Assembly (NCBI GenBank): GCA_031259795.1
Contig: JAIRLA010000145.1
Location: 1-5,682 of the forward strand
DNA from: Azoarcus sp.
GTDB lineage: Bacteria > Pseudomonadota > Gammaproteobacteria > Burkholderiales > Rhodocyclaceae
Length of the DNA: 5,682 bases
Direction: 5' to 3'
The translations under genes were made by a program, and so were the position numbers. Every line of letters begins with the position of its first letter. Positions within the stretch are counted from its first letter, which is position 1. The notes beneath the pieces were generated by a model. The model was not told the DNA's origin, did no database searches, and saw only the letters and a program-made list of their open reading frames with translations. Of this stretch, positions 1 to 5,682 are shown piece after piece.

Positions 1-27
1 CCCTCGTCATTGCGAAAGCCTCCCCCC
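1..27. repeat. Partial outer unit of the left palindromic repeat
   Basis: The motif CTCGTCATTGCGA occurs at 3-15 and again at 29-41, a period of 26 bp, with a C-rich spacer (8 C at 22-29) between. This looks like an extra outer terminal unit attached to the repeat at 28-97. It parallels the tandem terminal units at the right edge of the window (5624-5682). It is cut by the window start, so its full extent is unknown. No coding function is seen. Confidence 0.6.
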
Positions 28-97
28 CCTCGTCATTGCGAGGGCCGCAGGCCCGTGGCAATCCAGTTCGTTCCATCCGGAGCGCAGCGACGCTGAT
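28..97 (+). repeat. REP-like palindromic repeat, left copy
   Basis: A 70-bp stretch that matches the reverse complement of 5575-5644 at 68 of 70 positions by hand alignment (mismatches at 81 and 90). It contains a nested hairpin: outer arms ATTGC at 35-39 and GCAAT at 58-62, inner arms GGGCC at 42-46 and GGCCC at 50-54 with a 3-nt loop. A second small hairpin is CAGCG/CGCTG at 85-95. The match to the right copy stops after 97, so this copy lacks the other end of the element and is a half copy. The CGTCATTGCGAGG terminus resembles a family of dispersed intergenic repeats seen in many proteobacteria; that link is from memory and was not searched. Confidence 0.8.
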
Positions 98-229
98 AAC
101 GCACGTTTTTCCGACGACGCCATCCAGCAGGCTGATGCGCGAGGCGCGGATGCCGACTCGCGGGCATGTATCGTTTATCATCACGCTTTCTTTCCTCTTG
201 TCCCGTCTTTTTCATACCCGGAACCGAAA
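98..229 (+). other. Leader region upstream of the operon
   Basis: This 132-bp stretch separates the left repeat from the first gene. I see no convincing gene or sigma-70 promoter pair in it. An imperfect hairpin is possible: ATGC at 135-138 with GCAT at 164-167, continued by GCGAG at 139-143 with CTCGC at 157-161, with a 2-nt bulge at 162-163 and a 13-nt loop. The last 50 bases are pyrimidine-rich. GGAA at 220-223, six bases before the ATG at 230, is the best candidate ribosome-binding site for the first gene. The operon promoter presumably lies here or further left, but the sequence does not identify it. Confidence 0.4.
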
Positions 230-1147
230 ATGCCGCATTCCCATGTTGCGCGCCTCGTGGCTACCGCCGGCGAGGTCATTCTCGGCAAGGAGCGCGAATT
301 GCGGCTTGCCCTGTCGTGCCTGATCGCGCGCGGTCATTTGCTGATCGAGGATGTCCCCGGCACCGGCAAGACCACGCTCGCCCACGCTCTCGCCCGCTTG
401 CTCGGCCTGCAATTCCAGCGCATCCAGTTCACCAGCGATTTGCTGCCCGCCGATATTGTCGGCGTCTCGGTATTCGAACGCGAGACTTCCGCTTTCCGTT
501 TCCGCCCCGGCCCCGTGTTCGCGCAACTGATTCTCGCCGATGAGGTCAACCGCGCCACGCCCAAGACGCAGAGCGCGCTGCTCGAAGCCATGGAGGAGCG
601 CCAGATCACCGCCGACGGCCAGACCTTGCCGCTTCCCGAGCCTTTTTTCGTCATCGCCACCCAGAATCCTTCCTATCAGATCGGCACTTTCCCCTTGCCC
701 GAAAGCCAGCTCGACCGCTTCCTGCTGCGCATCCGCCTGGGCTACCCCGGACGCAACGCCGAGCGCGATCTCCTGAAAGGGCGGGATCGGCGCGAATTGC
801 TCACGGACATGCGGCCCGTCATCAGTCCCGCCGAGTTGCTCGAATTGCAGCAGACGGCGCGGCAAGCCATCGTCGCCGATCGCCTCATCGACTATGTGCA
901 GGCGCTCTTGGTCGCTACCCGGCAAAGCGCGGAGTTCGTCACCGGCCTCAGCCCGCGCGCCGGCATGGGGCTGCTCGCCGCGGCGCGCGCTTGGGCGCTC
1001 ATCGAGGGACGCGACCATGTCCTGCCCGAAGACGTGCAGAATGTTTTCCCGCACACCGCCAGTCACCGTCTGCGCTTGAGCAGCGATGGGCGCGCGCCCG
1101 CCGAAGATGATCTCGTGCGGCTGGTGCAGGGCGTCGAGCTTCCCTGA
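230..1147 (+). CDS. MoxR-family AAA+ ATPase
   Basis: A 305-residue cytoplasmic AAA+ ATPase of the MoxR family, thought to act as a chaperone-like remodeller that couples ATP hydrolysis to maturation or activation of partner proteins. Visible motifs: the MoxR-typical N-terminus with ILGKERE (17-23), Walker A PGTGKT (43-48), Walker B LILADE (100-105) followed by VNRATPKTQ, sensor 1 ATQNP with Asn146, the PLPESQLDRF segment (155-164) and the sensor-2 region SPRAG (241-245). Length and domain order fit the family, and nothing key is missing. The start at 230 places the conserved N-terminus correctly and has a weak GGAA site six bases upstream. The DUF58 gene begins 13 bp after the stop, the standard pairing for this family. 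The specific substrate cannot be told from sequence, so no gene symbol is given. Confidence 0.95.
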   Translation: MPHSHVARLVATAGEVILGKERELRLALSCLIARGHLLIEDVPGTGKTTLAHALARLLGLQFQRIQFTSDLLPADIVGVSVFERETSAFRFRPGPVFAQLILADEVNRATPKTQSALLEAMEERQITADGQTLPLPEPFFVIATQNPSYQIGTFPLPESQLDRFLLRIRLGYPGRNAERDLLKGRDRRELLTDMRPVISPAELLELQQTARQAIVADRLIDYVQALLVATRQSAEFVTGLSPRAGMGLLAAARAWALIEGRDHVLPEDVQNVFPHTASHRLRLSSDGRAPAEDDLVRLVQGVELP

Positions 1148-1160
1148 ACGTTGCCCGCCG

Positions 1161-2168
1161 ATGAGTGCGTTTCCGGCTTTCGTCCGCTCGTTGCCCCGCT
1201 TGCGCGCCGCGCGGCGGTGGTGGCCGCGTCCGCCCGAAGCCGCGCCGATCCGGCTCGGCCAGCGCCGCATTTATGTTCTGCCCACGCTGGCCGGGTTGAG
1301 TTTCGCCGGCGCGCTGGGCGTCATGCTGGTCGCTTCGGTCAATTACGGTCTGAGCCTGGGTTATGCCTTCACTTTCCTGCTCGCCGGAAGCGCCATTGCC
1401 AGCGCCATCCACGCTTTCCGCAATCTCCTGGGACTGTCGATCCAGTACGGCAGGGTGGAGGCCGCGTTTTGCGGCGGCAGCGTGGTTTTCCACTTGCTGA
1501 TCGACAATCCCCACCCGCGCCGCCGCGCCGCCCTCCGTCTGTCCGGCGGCGCCACGGAGCGGGGCGAAGTCTTTTTCGATCTGCCGCCCGCGGCCTGTAG
1601 CGAAATCAGTCTCGCCCTGCCGGCGCGGCGACGCGGCGTCCTGCCGCTCGGACGCGCCGTGATCGAGACGCGCTGGCCGCTCGGACTCGTCCGCGCCTGG
1701 AGTGTATTCGCCCCGGCCATGGAGGCGCTCGTCTTCCCCGCCCCGGAAGCCAGTCCGCCGCCCCATCCCCCCGGCCGGGGCAGGGTGAGCGGGGAGGCGG
1801 CGGAGACTTCTCCCCGCACCGGCAACGAGGATTTCGCCGGGCTGCGCGCCTACCGGGACACGGATTCGCCCCGGCACCTGGCCTGGAAAGTCTTCGCCCG
1901 CGGCGGCGAGTTGATGACCAAGCAGTTTTCGGTTCCCGAAAGCGGCGATCTCTTTTTCGACTGGTACGGCTTGCCCGAAATACTTGGCGAAGAAGAACGC
2001 CTGTCGCGCCTGACCGCCTGGCTGCTCCGCGCCGAACAGGACGGGCGGCGCTACGCCCTGCGCCTGCCCGCGCGCGAAATTCCCGCCAATCGGGGCGAGG
2101 CGCATCTATACCGCTGCCTGGGGGCGCTGGCCGTCCACGGCACCGCGCGGGAAAGCACATGGACATGA
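1161..2168 (+). CDS. DUF58 domain membrane protein
   Basis: A 335-residue protein of the DUF58 family, whose genes are typically found next to MoxR ATPases. Biochemical function is not established. An arginine-rich N-terminus (R9-R36) is followed by two hydrophobic segments at about 39-60 and 66-85, giving a membrane anchor. The remainder should be a soluble domain. The family signature is clear: the segment from Tyr231 to Arg247 (Y-R-D-T-D-S-P-R-H-L-A-W-K-V-F-A-R) matches the usual Y-x-x-G-D-x-x-R-x-I-x-W-K-x-x-A-R pattern, with Thr in place of the usual Gly. Before it is a Pro/Gly-rich loop at about residues 194-220. I chose the ATG at 1161 over an in-frame ATG at 1086. The extra 25 residues would overlap the ATPase gene and look like out-of-frame translation of it, although no good ribosome-binding site precedes 1161. 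The end overlaps the next gene by 10 bp. Confidence 0.88.
   Translation: MSAFPAFVRSLPRLRAARRWWPRPPEAAPIRLGQRRIYVLPTLAGLSFAGALGVMLVASVNYGLSLGYAFTFLLAGSAIASAIHAFRNLLGLSIQYGRVEAAFCGGSVVFHLLIDNPHPRRRAALRLSGGATERGEVFFDLPPAACSEISLALPARRRGVLPLGRAVIETRWPLGLVRAWSVFAPAMEALVFPAPEASPPPHPPGRGRVSGEAAETSPRTGNEDFAGLRAYRDTDSPRHLAWKVFARGGELMTKQFSVPESGDLFFDWYGLPEILGEEERLSRLTAWLLRAEQDGRRYALRLPAREIPANRGEAHLYRCLGALAVHGTARESTWT
2149..2155 (+). promoter_or_regulatory. Ribosome-binding site supporting the 2159 start
   Basis: GGGAAAG lies inside the end of the DUF58 gene. Its GGGA core ends six bases before the ATG at 2159 and twelve before the alternative ATG at 2165. The spacing favours 2159. The 2165 start would form the classic ATGA stop-start overlap with the DUF58 stop at 2166-2168. 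Either way translation of the two genes is probably coupled. Confidence 0.45.
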
Positions 2169-4183
2169 ACGCGCGCGCCTCGCGCCCCCTTTTCCGCCGC
2201 GCGCATCTTTTCTTCCGGGGAAAAGCCGGCGACGAGACCGCCCTGCGCCGCAATCAGGGCGTATGGATGCTGACGGCGATCGCCCTGACCATCGCCATCC
2301 ACGTCCCATCCTTGCCCAACTGGACAATCGCCTCCTGCGCGCTGCTGCTGCTCTGGCGCGGCTGGCGGCTGTGGCGCGGAAAGAAGGCGCCGACGCGCTG
2401 GCTGCTGCTGCCGCTCACCATCGCCGCCACCGTCGGCGTGCGGCTCTCCTACGGCCATTTCCTCGGCAAGGCGCCGGGACTCACGCTCCTGGTCATGCTC
2501 CTCAGCCTCAAGCTGCTCGAAACCCGCGACATGCGCGATATCCGCGCCGTCGTACTGCTGTGCTTCTTTCTCCAGTTCGGCCTTTTCTTCAACGACCAGT
2601 CCCTGCCCGCGGCCATCATGGTGCTCGTGGCCGCCCTCGTCACGCTCGGCAGCCAGATTTCGCTCACCGATCCGGCCTCCGACACGCGCGCGCGCCTGAA
2701 GACGAGCGCGCTCCTGCTCGCGCAGGGCCTGCCATTCATGATCGTGCTTTTTCTCCTCTTCCCCCGCGTCATCTCGCCGCTCTGGGGCATACCGCGCGAC
2801 GCTTCCGCCACGACCGGACTCTCCGACATCATGACCCCCGGTTCGATCAGCGAACTGGTGCTCTCGGACGCGCTCGCCTTCACCGCCACATTCGACGGCC
2901 CGCCGCCGCCGCCCGCCATCCGCTATTGGCGCGGCCCGGTACTGAACGACTTCGATGGCCGCTCCTGGCGCCTGAGACTGCGCGCCTTTCGGGACGCGCC
3001 GGGCTATACCCCGTCCGGCAGGCGGTTCGGATACCGGCTCATGCTCGAACCACACCAACAACATTGGCTGCCGGCGCTCGATTACCTCGCCGGCCCGGTG
3101 CAGGACGTTCAATTCTCGCGCGATTTCCAGGCCGTGAGCCGCGCGCCGATTTCGAGCCGGACGCAATTCAGCTTCGTATCCTTTCCCGACATCCAGGTCG
3201 GCGTAAACGAAGAGGCGTGGGAAACCAACCTGGCCCGCCACCTGCCCGGAGATGGCAACCCCCGGGCGCGGGCGCTGGCCGCCGAATTACGGGCGGATAC
3301 GCCCGAACAGACCGTGCGGCGGATTCTCGCCTGGCTCACCGCCGCCGGTTTCATCTACACCCTGCAACCGCCGCTGCTGGACGCGGACAGTATCGACTTC
3401 TTCCTGTTCGAGACGCGCATGGGCTTCTGCGAACACTTCGCCGGCGCCTTCGTATTTCTCGCGCGCGCGGCGGGCGTTCCCGCGCGCGTCGTCACCGGCT
3501 ATCAGGGCGGATACATCAACCCGGTCGATGGCGCGATGGTCGTGCGCCAATCGGACGCGCATGCCTGGGCTGAAGTCTGGCTGGACGGACGCGGCTGGGT
3601 CAGGATCGATCCGACCGCGCTTGTCGCCCCGCAACGCATCGACGGCGGCCTGGCGGACTCCCTGCGCACGGGCGACGCGCTGCCCCTCATGCTGCGGCCC
3701 GAATTTTCCTGGCTGCGCCAGTTGCGCTACCGCTGGGAAGCCCTCAACAACGAATGGAACCGCATGGTGATCGCCTACGACGAAGCCCGGCAACACGACC
3801 TGCTGGAAAAATTCGGCCTCAACGCCTTTTCCCTCTCCAAGCTATTCCCCGCCATCATCATCTCCACCGTACTGCTGATGGCCATGCTCTATTTCTGGGC
3901 GCAACGCACCCGCAACGACGGCGACCCGCTCGACCAGGCATGGGCAAGGTTCTCCTCCCGCCTCGCCCGCCACAGCCTGGCCCGCCAAAGCGCCGAAGGC
4001 CCGCTCGACTATGGCCGCCGCCTCACCGCCGCCCGCCCCGCCGACGCCGAAGCCTTGACCGCGATCTGCAAACTCTACGCCCGCCTGCGTTATCGTCCGC
4101 CCGCGTCCCGCGAAGAAATCCGCGCCCTCGCGCGCGCCATCGCCGCGCTTCGCCTCGAAAAAGACCGCCTCCCACACGCCTGA
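2159..4183 (+). CDS. TgpA-type transglutaminase-like membrane protein
   Basis: A 674-residue inner-membrane protein with the full TgpA layout. The N-terminal DUF3488 part has about six or seven hydrophobic segments within 36-203, including KLLETRDMRD (118-127). A family-typical RYWRG (255-259) plus FDGRSW follows, then a transglutaminase core with Cys424 in MGFCEHFAGAF, His468 in SDAHAWAEVW and Asp484 in RIDPTA, a complete Cys-His-Asp triad. A further membrane segment spans about 561-579, and a C-terminal DUF4129-like tail about 592-660. The catalytic domain should lie in the periplasm and the tail in the cytoplasm. In Pseudomonas aeruginosa the homologue TgpA is reported to be important for viability; its natural substrate is uncertain. 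Start 2159 is preferred on ribosome-binding-site spacing, with 2165 possible (two residues shorter). The protein looks intact. Position after MoxR and DUF58 genes is the usual one. Confidence 0.93.
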   Translation: MDMNARASRPLFRRAHLFFRGKAGDETALRRNQGVWMLTAIALTIAIHVPSLPNWTIASCALLLLWRGWRLWRGKKAPTRWLLLPLTIAATVGVRLSYGHFLGKAPGLTLLVMLLSLKLLETRDMRDIRAVVLLCFFLQFGLFFNDQSLPAAIMVLVAALVTLGSQISLTDPASDTRARLKTSALLLAQGLPFMIVLFLLFPRVISPLWGIPRDASATTGLSDIMTPGSISELVLSDALAFTATFDGPPPPPAIRYWRGPVLNDFDGRSWRLRLRAFRDAPGYTPSGRRFGYRLMLEPHQQHWLPALDYLAGPVQDVQFSRDFQAVSRAPISSRTQFSFVSFPDIQVGVNEEAWETNLARHLPGDGNPRARALAAELRADTPEQTVRRILAWLTAAGFIYTLQPPLLDADSIDFFLFETRMGFCEHFAGAFVFLARAAGVPARVVTGYQGGYINPVDGAMVVRQSDAHAWAEVWLDGRGWVRIDPTALVAPQRIDGGLADSLRTGDALPLMLRPEFSWLRQLRYRWEALNNEWNRMVIAYDEARQHDLLEKFGLNAFSLSKLFPAIIISTVLLMAMLYFWAQRTRNDGDPLDQAWARFSSRLARHSLARQSAEGPLDYGRRLTAARPADAEALTAICKLYARLRYRPPASREEIRALARAIAALRLEKDRLPHA

Positions 4184-4210
4184 TACGGCTTCGCACGCCC
4201 CTTTTCCCGC

Positions 4211-5254
4211 ATGAAAACCACACTCTGTCCGGCGCTCGCCGCCCTCCTTTTTTCCCTGGCCGCGAGCCTCGCCCACGCCGACTACGCCACGCGCGCGGAC
4301 GCGCTCGCCTTCGCCGAAGAAATCGCCGCGCGCAACCAGATCGACCCCGCCCCCATCCACGCCGCGCTCGCCAGCGCCCGCCACACCCCGCGCGTCATCG
4401 ACCTCATCAAACCGCCCGCGACCCGCGCCGCGCGCTCCTGGCGGCGCTACCGCGCCAACGCCATCGACCGCCTGCGCATCGACAGCGGCATCGCGCTCTG
4501 GGCGCGGCACGCCGACACTCTGCGGCGCGCCGAACAAACCTACGGCGTACCGCCCGAAATCATCCTCGCCATCCTTGGCATCGAAACCCTCTACGGACGC
4601 AACACCGGCAATTTCGAGACCCTGTCCGCCCTTGCCACCCTGGCCTTCGACTACCCCCCGCGCGCCGACCTCTTCCGCGGCGAACTCGAAGCCCTCTTCC
4701 TGCTCGCCCTGGAACAAGGGCGCGATCCGGCGAGCTACACCGGCTCCTACGCCGGCGCGCTGGGCTGGCCGCAATTCCTGCCGAGCAGCGTGCGCCGCTA
4801 CGCGGTGGATTTCGACGGCGATGGCCGCATCGACTTCGACGACGGCGCGGCCGACGCCATCGGCAGCATCGCCAACTACCTGCGCGAATACGGCTGGCGG
4901 ACAGGCGCCCCCATCGCCATCAAAGCCCGCCTCATCCCCGGCGCCCAACCCGCGCCCCTCCTCGAAGCCGGAATCGAACCCACCCTGGAACCGGCGCGCC
5001 TCGCCAAAGCCGGCATCCGTCCCGCCTCGGGCCGCCTTCCCGCCGCCGAGGCCGCCCTGATCGACCTCGAAACCCCCGGCGCGCCCACCGAATACTGGCT
5101 TGGATATCACAATTTCTACGTCATCACCCGCTACAACCGCAGCAGCTTCTACGCAATGGCCGTCACCGAACTCGCGCGCGCACTGCGCGATCGCCGCGCC
5201 GCCCCGCCCCCCAAGAAAAAACCCGCCCGCCGCCGCGCGGCAAAACAGCGGTGA
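4211..5254 (+). CDS. mltB: Lytic murein transglycosylase B, secreted form
   Basis: A 347-residue periplasmic enzyme expected to cleave the MurNAc-GlcNAc bond of peptidoglycan, forming 1,6-anhydro-MurNAc ends. A signal peptide covers 1-23 with an AHA|D cleavage site; there is no lipobox, so unlike E. coli MltB it should be soluble. The catalytic Glu is E125 in ILAILGIETLYGRNTG. The conserved GALGWPQFLPSS is at 182-193. It is followed directly by an EF-hand-like calcium loop, D200-x-D202-x-D204-G-R-I-D208-x-x-D211, as in E. coli Slt35. The closing family motif NFYVITRYNRSSFYAMAV is at 301-318. A basic Pro/Lys/Arg-rich tail occupies about 326-347, beyond the usual domain end. The gene starts 27 bp after the preceding stop. 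No Shine-Dalgarno is visible, so expression may depend on the upstream genes. Codons are strikingly C-ending. Confidence 0.93.
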   Translation: MKTTLCPALAALLFSLAASLAHADYATRADALAFAEEIAARNQIDPAPIHAALASARHTPRVIDLIKPPATRAARSWRRYRANAIDRLRIDSGIALWARHADTLRRAEQTYGVPPEIILAILGIETLYGRNTGNFETLSALATLAFDYPPRADLFRGELEALFLLALEQGRDPASYTGSYAGALGWPQFLPSSVRRYAVDFDGDGRIDFDDGAADAIGSIANYLREYGWRTGAPIAIKARLIPGAQPAPLLEAGIEPTLEPARLAKAGIRPASGRLPAAEAALIDLETPGAPTEYWLGYHNFYVITRYNRSSFYAMAVTELARALRDRRAAPPPKKKPARRRAAKQR

Positions 5255-5266
5255 ATTCTCTGCGGC

Positions 5267-5293
5267 GGGGAGTGGACAGGTGTCCCCTTTTTT
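5267..5293 (+). terminator. Probable intrinsic terminator after mltB
   Basis: Twelve bases after the mltB stop, GGGGA at 5267-5271 can pair with TCCCC at 5283-5287. Alternatively GGACA at 5274-5278 can pair with TGTCC at 5281-5285 around a 2-nt loop. Six T follow directly at 5288-5293. A GC-rich stem plus T-run just past the last gene is the form expected of a Rho-independent terminator. The two pairings are mutually exclusive and both stems are short, so strength is uncertain. Confidence 0.55.
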
Positions 5294-5333
5294 CCTCCCC
5301 TTCTTTAATCACAGCCGCCTGCTGTCCCCTCCC

Positions 5334-5521
5334 CCATATGCACTAACCTAGCATCGCATTGCGTATTATATAATTGTAAATTCCTTGCTTTAAGACGTTT
5401 TTCGATTAACAATAGCTTATTTAGCCTGGTGAAACAGCGAGAGGCTCGGCTCAGGAGAACGGTGTTACTTTTGGAATATACCCGTTTTGGGATTAATTTA
5501 CTATTAGGTTAGTGCATATGG
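5334..5521. mobile_element. 188-bp AT-rich element with 17-bp inverted ends, MITE-like
   Basis: The ends are perfect inverted repeats: CCATATGCACTAACCTA at 5334-5350 and its reverse complement at 5505-5521. A further 7-bp inverted match lies outside (GCTGTCC at 5321-5327, GGACAGC at 5523-5529) with unequal spacing. The interior is about 38% G+C by hand count (58 of 154), far below its surroundings, and has no open reading frame of note. It includes a 10-bp perfect palindrome, ATTATATAAT, at 5365-5374. Size, ends, base composition and position fit a miniature inverted-repeat transposable element or an internally deleted IS. If the mobile ends are TGCACTAACCTA, the flanking TA on each side could be a target duplication as for IS630/mariner elements; this is inference. 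Confidence 0.55.
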
Positions 5522-5532
5522 CGGACAGCCCC

Positions 5533-5644
5533 CCGCCGCGTCATTGCGAGGAGCGCATCGACGCGGCGGTTCAAATCAGCGGCGCTGCGCGCCGGATGGA
5601 ACGAACTGGATTGCCACGGGCCTGCGGCCCTCGCAATGACGAGG
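5533..5644 (-). repeat. REP-like double-hairpin repeat, right copy
   Basis: A 13-bp terminal inverted repeat bounds 5539-5641 (CGTCATTGCGAGG at 5539-5551, reverse complement at 5629-5641). Three hairpins lie within. The first has a perfect 10-bp stem, CCGCCGCGTC at 5533-5542 with GACGCGGCGG at 5560-5569. The second is GGCGC/GCGCC at 5581-5593. The third is the nested hairpin 5610-5637, the mirror of that at 35-62. The stretch 5575-5644 matches the left-edge repeat in inverted orientation at 68 of 70 positions. This is the more complete of the two copies. Such paired-hairpin repeats are usually non-autonomous and mobilised or maintained by a protein encoded elsewhere. Confidence 0.8.
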
Positions 5645-5682
5645 CGTGGGGCGGCCCTCGCAATGACGAGGCGTGGGGCGGC
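5624..5682. repeat. 27-bp tandem repeat of the repeat terminus
   Basis: The unit beginning GCGGCCCTCGCAATGACGAG starts at 5624 and again at 5651 (period 27), and a third begins at 5678 before the window ends. Two full units are identical by eye. Each contains CCTCG and CGAGG arms around CAATGA, so each is a small hairpin. It overlaps the end of the right REP-like copy and looks like tandem expansion of its terminus. Copy number cannot be known because the array is cut by the window edge. Confidence 0.75.

Noticed and set aside
1086..1160. Longer DUF58 start at 1086
   Set aside because: The added 25 residues come from within the ATPase gene in another frame and do not resemble a DUF58 N-terminus.
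212..1270. Minus-strand open frame of 352 codons opposite the MoxR ATPase gene
   Set aside because: Shadow of the ATPase gene, with no motifs of its own. The same applies to minus-strand frames at 999-2105 and 2051-3241.
4211..4240. Lipoprotein signal using Cys6 of MltB
   Set aside because: Cys6 comes before the hydrophobic core, not after it, so it cannot be a lipobox cysteine. The AHA|D site at 21-24 fits signal peptidase I.
3842..5110. Long minus-strand open frame (422 codons) opposite tgpA and mltB
   Set aside because: It is antisense to two genes with clear family motifs. Its Gly/Ala/Glu-rich composition is what a GC-rich reverse frame gives. No domain is recognisable.
3754..5346. Plus-strand open frame of 530 codons in another frame
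   Set aside because: Extremely Arg/Pro-rich low-complexity translation overlapping the true tgpA and mltB frames. It is a byproduct of C-ending codons.
5365..5374. Promoter with TATAAT -10 inside the AT-rich element
   Set aside because: ATTATATAAT is a palindrome giving a -10-like match on both strands, but I found no matching -35 at 16-18 bp on either strand and no downstream gene in the window.
5334..5521. Integron attC recombination site
   Set aside because: The ends contain CACTAAC and GTTAGTG, superficially like attC core sites, but these do not fit RYYYAAC and GTTRRRY. No integron integrase or cassette array is present.
5624..5682. CRISPR array
   Set aside because: The 27-bp units abut directly with no unique spacers, so this is a plain tandem repeat.

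Overview
This is a GC-rich, densely coding window (about 75% G+C in a 60-base sample of the last gene). It most resembles a proteobacterial chromosome, probably a betaproteobacterium of the Rhodocyclales/Nitrosomonadales kind. That placement rests on the gene set, codon usage and repeat type and was not confirmed by any search.

Layout: positions 1-97 hold a repeat edge. There is a partial terminal unit, then one 70-bp copy of a palindromic intergenic repeat whose ends read CGTCATTGCGAGG. Positions 98-229 are a short leader without a recognisable gene or confident promoter. From 230 to 5254 four plus-strand genes lie head to tail with gaps or overlaps of 13, -10 and 26 bp: a MoxR-family AAA+ ATPase, a DUF58 membrane protein, a TgpA-type (DUF3488/transglutaminase/DUF4129) membrane protein and a secreted lytic murein transglycosylase B. 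A plausible intrinsic terminator follows at 5267-5293. The last ~390 bases are non-coding. They hold a 188-bp AT-rich segment bounded by perfect 17-bp inverted repeats, which looks like a MITE or IS remnant. After it comes a full-length REP-like double-hairpin repeat, inverted relative to the copy at the left edge, and then a 27-bp tandem repeat that runs off the window.

How the genes fit together: MoxR ATPase, DUF58 and TgpA form a widely conserved trio. The MoxR ATPase is thought to act as a chaperone-like remodeller, DUF58 as its membrane-linked partner, and TgpA as an inner-membrane protein with a transglutaminase-like Cys-His-Asp active site that should face the periplasm. A peptidoglycan-cleaving MltB in the same apparent operon points to a cell-wall role for the whole unit. 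All four proteins look intact, with catalytic residues present.

I did not find a convincing new defence or mobile system. The most unusual structure is non-coding: the AT-rich inverted-repeat element, and the near-identical 70-bp repeats in opposite orientation on either side of the operon.
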